Assembly (NCBI GenBank): GCA_964411885.1
Contig: CAYPMK010000022.1
Location: 1-23,614 of the forward strand
DNA: 23,614 bases
DNA from: JAKLHL01 sp964411885
GTDB lineage: Bacteria > Bdellovibrionota > JAFGOL01
Reading direction: 5' to 3'
Shown: one piece after another, positions 22,677 to 23,614 of the stretch
Position numbering within the stretch: the first letter of the stretch is position 1
Layout of the letters: every line of letters starts with the position of its first letter
Position numbers and translations under genes: made by a program
The notes under the pieces: generated by a model
What the model saw: only the letters and a program-made list of their open reading frames with translations
Database searches by the model: none
Told to the model about the DNA's origin: nothing

Positions 22677-23462
22677 ATGAAATATACAAAAATGGATGCC
22701 CTCGGGAACGACTATATCTATGTATTAATAGAGGAAAATCCCCCTATAGATATTGAAGAACTTATAGCTATAACACCAAAAATATCTGATAGAAAAAAAG
22801 GCATTGGTTCTGATGGTTTAATTGTTGTTGGTAAAGATAATGATCAAATATGGTGCAGGATCTTTAACGCTGATGCAAGTGAGGCAGAAACCTGTGGCAA
22901 TGGGTTAAGATGTGTGGCCCGTCTTTGTTACGATAAAGGTATAGTTAAAAATAATGAGTTTAAAATAACTCTTAAAAAAACAGGGCACACAGTTAATGCA
23001 GTAGTTAATAACGATGCTGTAAGTATAGATATGGGAAAAGCTACAGTAGGAAAAAAAGAACGTTTAGATTATAAAGGAAATAAAATAGAGTATATTAATG
23101 TTTCTATGACAAACCCTCATGCCGTCGTAGAATGTGAAGACCTTAATGAATTGGATATAAAAAATATAGGACCTTTTATTGAAAAACATAAAAACTTTCC
23201 TAACAGAACAAATGTTGAGTTCTATAATTTAATCGACAAAAAAAATATTAGGTTCAGGGTTTGGGAAAGAGGTAGTGGAGAAACCAAAGCCTGTGGGAGT
23301 GGTGCCTGTGCTGTTTTTGCGGCAGTTTATGAACAAAAAAAATGTGATAATGTAGTTGACATCCATATGCTTGGTGGAACCGTCAAAGTAGAGCTTAAGT
23401 CAGGAACTATATATTTGACTGGACCAGCAAATTACGTTACTACAGGTGAATATCCTTTATAG
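22677..23462 (+). CDS. dapF: Diaminopimelate epimerase
   Basis: Converts LL- to meso-diaminopimelate for lysine and peptidoglycan synthesis. Both catalytic cysteines are present in their motifs: ASEAETCGNGLRCVARL and ETKACGSGACAVFAAV. The N-terminal KYTKMDALGNDYIYV and the block NPHAVVECEDL also fit. The start is placed at ATG 22677, giving MKYTKMDALGNDY as in most DapF proteins (261 residues); an in-frame ATG at 22656 would add seven residues but has no upstream ribosome-binding site. GAG stands 7 bases before the chosen start. The TAG stop is one base from the 5' end of tRNA-Val, so the two are likely on one transcript. Confidence 0.96.
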   Translation: MKYTKMDALGNDYIYVLIEENPPIDIEELIAITPKISDRKKGIGSDGLIVVGKDNDQIWCRIFNADASEAETCGNGLRCVARLCYDKGIVKNNEFKITLKKTGHTVNAVVNNDAVSIDMGKATVGKKERLDYKGNKIEYINVSMTNPHAVVECEDLNELDIKNIGPFIEKHKNFPNRTNVEFYNLIDKKNIRFRVWERGSGETKACGSGACAVFAAVYEQKKCDNVVDIHMLGGTVKVELKSGTIYLTGPANYVTTGEYPL

Positions 23463-23463
23463 T

Positions 23464-23539
23464 GCGTCCTTAGCTCAATTGGTAGAGCACTACCTTGACG
23501 TGGTAGGGGTCGCAGGTTCGAGTCCTGCAGGACGCACCA
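23464..23539 (+). tRNA. tRNA-Val (GAC)
   Basis: A standard 76-base cloverleaf: acceptor GCGTCCT (23464-23470) with AGGACGC (23529-23535), D arm GCTC...GAGC, anticodon stem CTACC/GGTAG around TTGACGT with anticodon GAC, T arm CGCAGG-TTCGAGT-CCTGCA-type pairing, discriminator A and an encoded CCA (23537-23539). It starts one base after the dapF stop, with no room for its own promoter in between. Confidence 0.97.
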
Positions 23540-23614
23540 TCAGCAAGCCTTTCAAGCCTTTGTAGTGCTCCCCTGAATGCAAGACTTTTTTCATGCGACT
23601 TCCCGGATACAATT
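23540..23614. other. Window end without a recognised gene
   Basis: Seventy-five bases after tRNA-Val. A TACAAT at 23607-23612 resembles a -10 box but has no good -35, and no terminator hairpin is visible. Nothing further can be supported. Confidence 0.4.

Noticed and set aside
1..23614. Search for CRISPR arrays, IS elements, phage genes, toxin-antitoxin or defence systems
   Set aside because: No regularly spaced repeats, transposase or integrase motifs, or defence-type domains were seen; the window reads as core chromosome.
23595..23614. TACAAT near the window end as the promoter of an rRNA operon
   Set aside because: The -35 is poor and the downstream sequence is outside the window.

Overview
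The window is AT-rich, tightly packed bacterial chromosome from a Gram-negative organism. Evidence for a double membrane is a lipobox secreted protease, an exported barrel-like protein ending in Phe, and a C-terminal Cys/hydrophobic/Arg sorting tail on the protease. Gene content (M50 protease-scpA-scpB-rluB, gap-pgk-tpiA-secG, type 1B PyrK/PyrD, NadA, RNase R, DapF) would suit a low-GC deltaproteobacterial or Bdellovibrionota-like lineage, but this placement is an inference. Two runs of exactly 100 N (15029-15128 and 22323-22422) show it is a scaffolded draft, and both gaps fall inside genes.

Layout. 1-4434, minus strand: one compact operon read from right to left. It holds a tRNA-nucleotidyltransferase-like head domain, an M50 membrane protease, ScpA, ScpB, an RluB-type pseudouridine synthase, a small membrane protein and the start of a GlcD-like FAD oxidase cut by the window edge. 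Most junctions overlap by 1-50 bases. 4570-9330, plus strand: glycolysis (gap, pgk, tpiA), then secG, an exported barrel-like protein and a conserved-looking unknown. 9344-13678, plus strand: tRNA-Cys with its own promoter, a 40-residue Lys-rich protein, a large S8 serine protease and cysS. 13716-15433: a membrane-anchored, apparently inactive nucleotide-cyclase-like protein, divergent from a pilin-like gene interrupted by a gap. 15437-18407, plus strand: nth, rimI, pyrK, pyrD. 18541-22026, plus strand: a Cys-rich exported protein, nadA and rnr. 22017-22610, minus strand: two gene fragments, one on each side of the second gap. 22677-23539, plus strand: dapF and tRNA-Val. No stretch over 300 bases lacks a gene.

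Most genes are housekeeping: chromosome segregation, glycolysis, pyrimidine, NAD and lysine/peptidoglycan precursor synthesis, tRNA charging, RNA decay and protein export. No phage, IS element, CRISPR array or obvious defence system is visible. The parts most worth a second look are: (a) the 3' part of nth, where about 50 extra codons run through nested inverted repeats and a TATAAT box; (b) a terminator-like hairpin that holds the start codon of the S8 protease in its loop; (c) the degenerate tRNA-nucleotidyltransferase and cyclase domains; (d) a pilin-like protein that may also carry a C-terminal membrane anchor; (e) a sigma-54-like promoter with an upstream inverted repeat before a six-Cys exported protein; and (f) promoter positions implying very short leaders for nadA and the cyclase-like gene.
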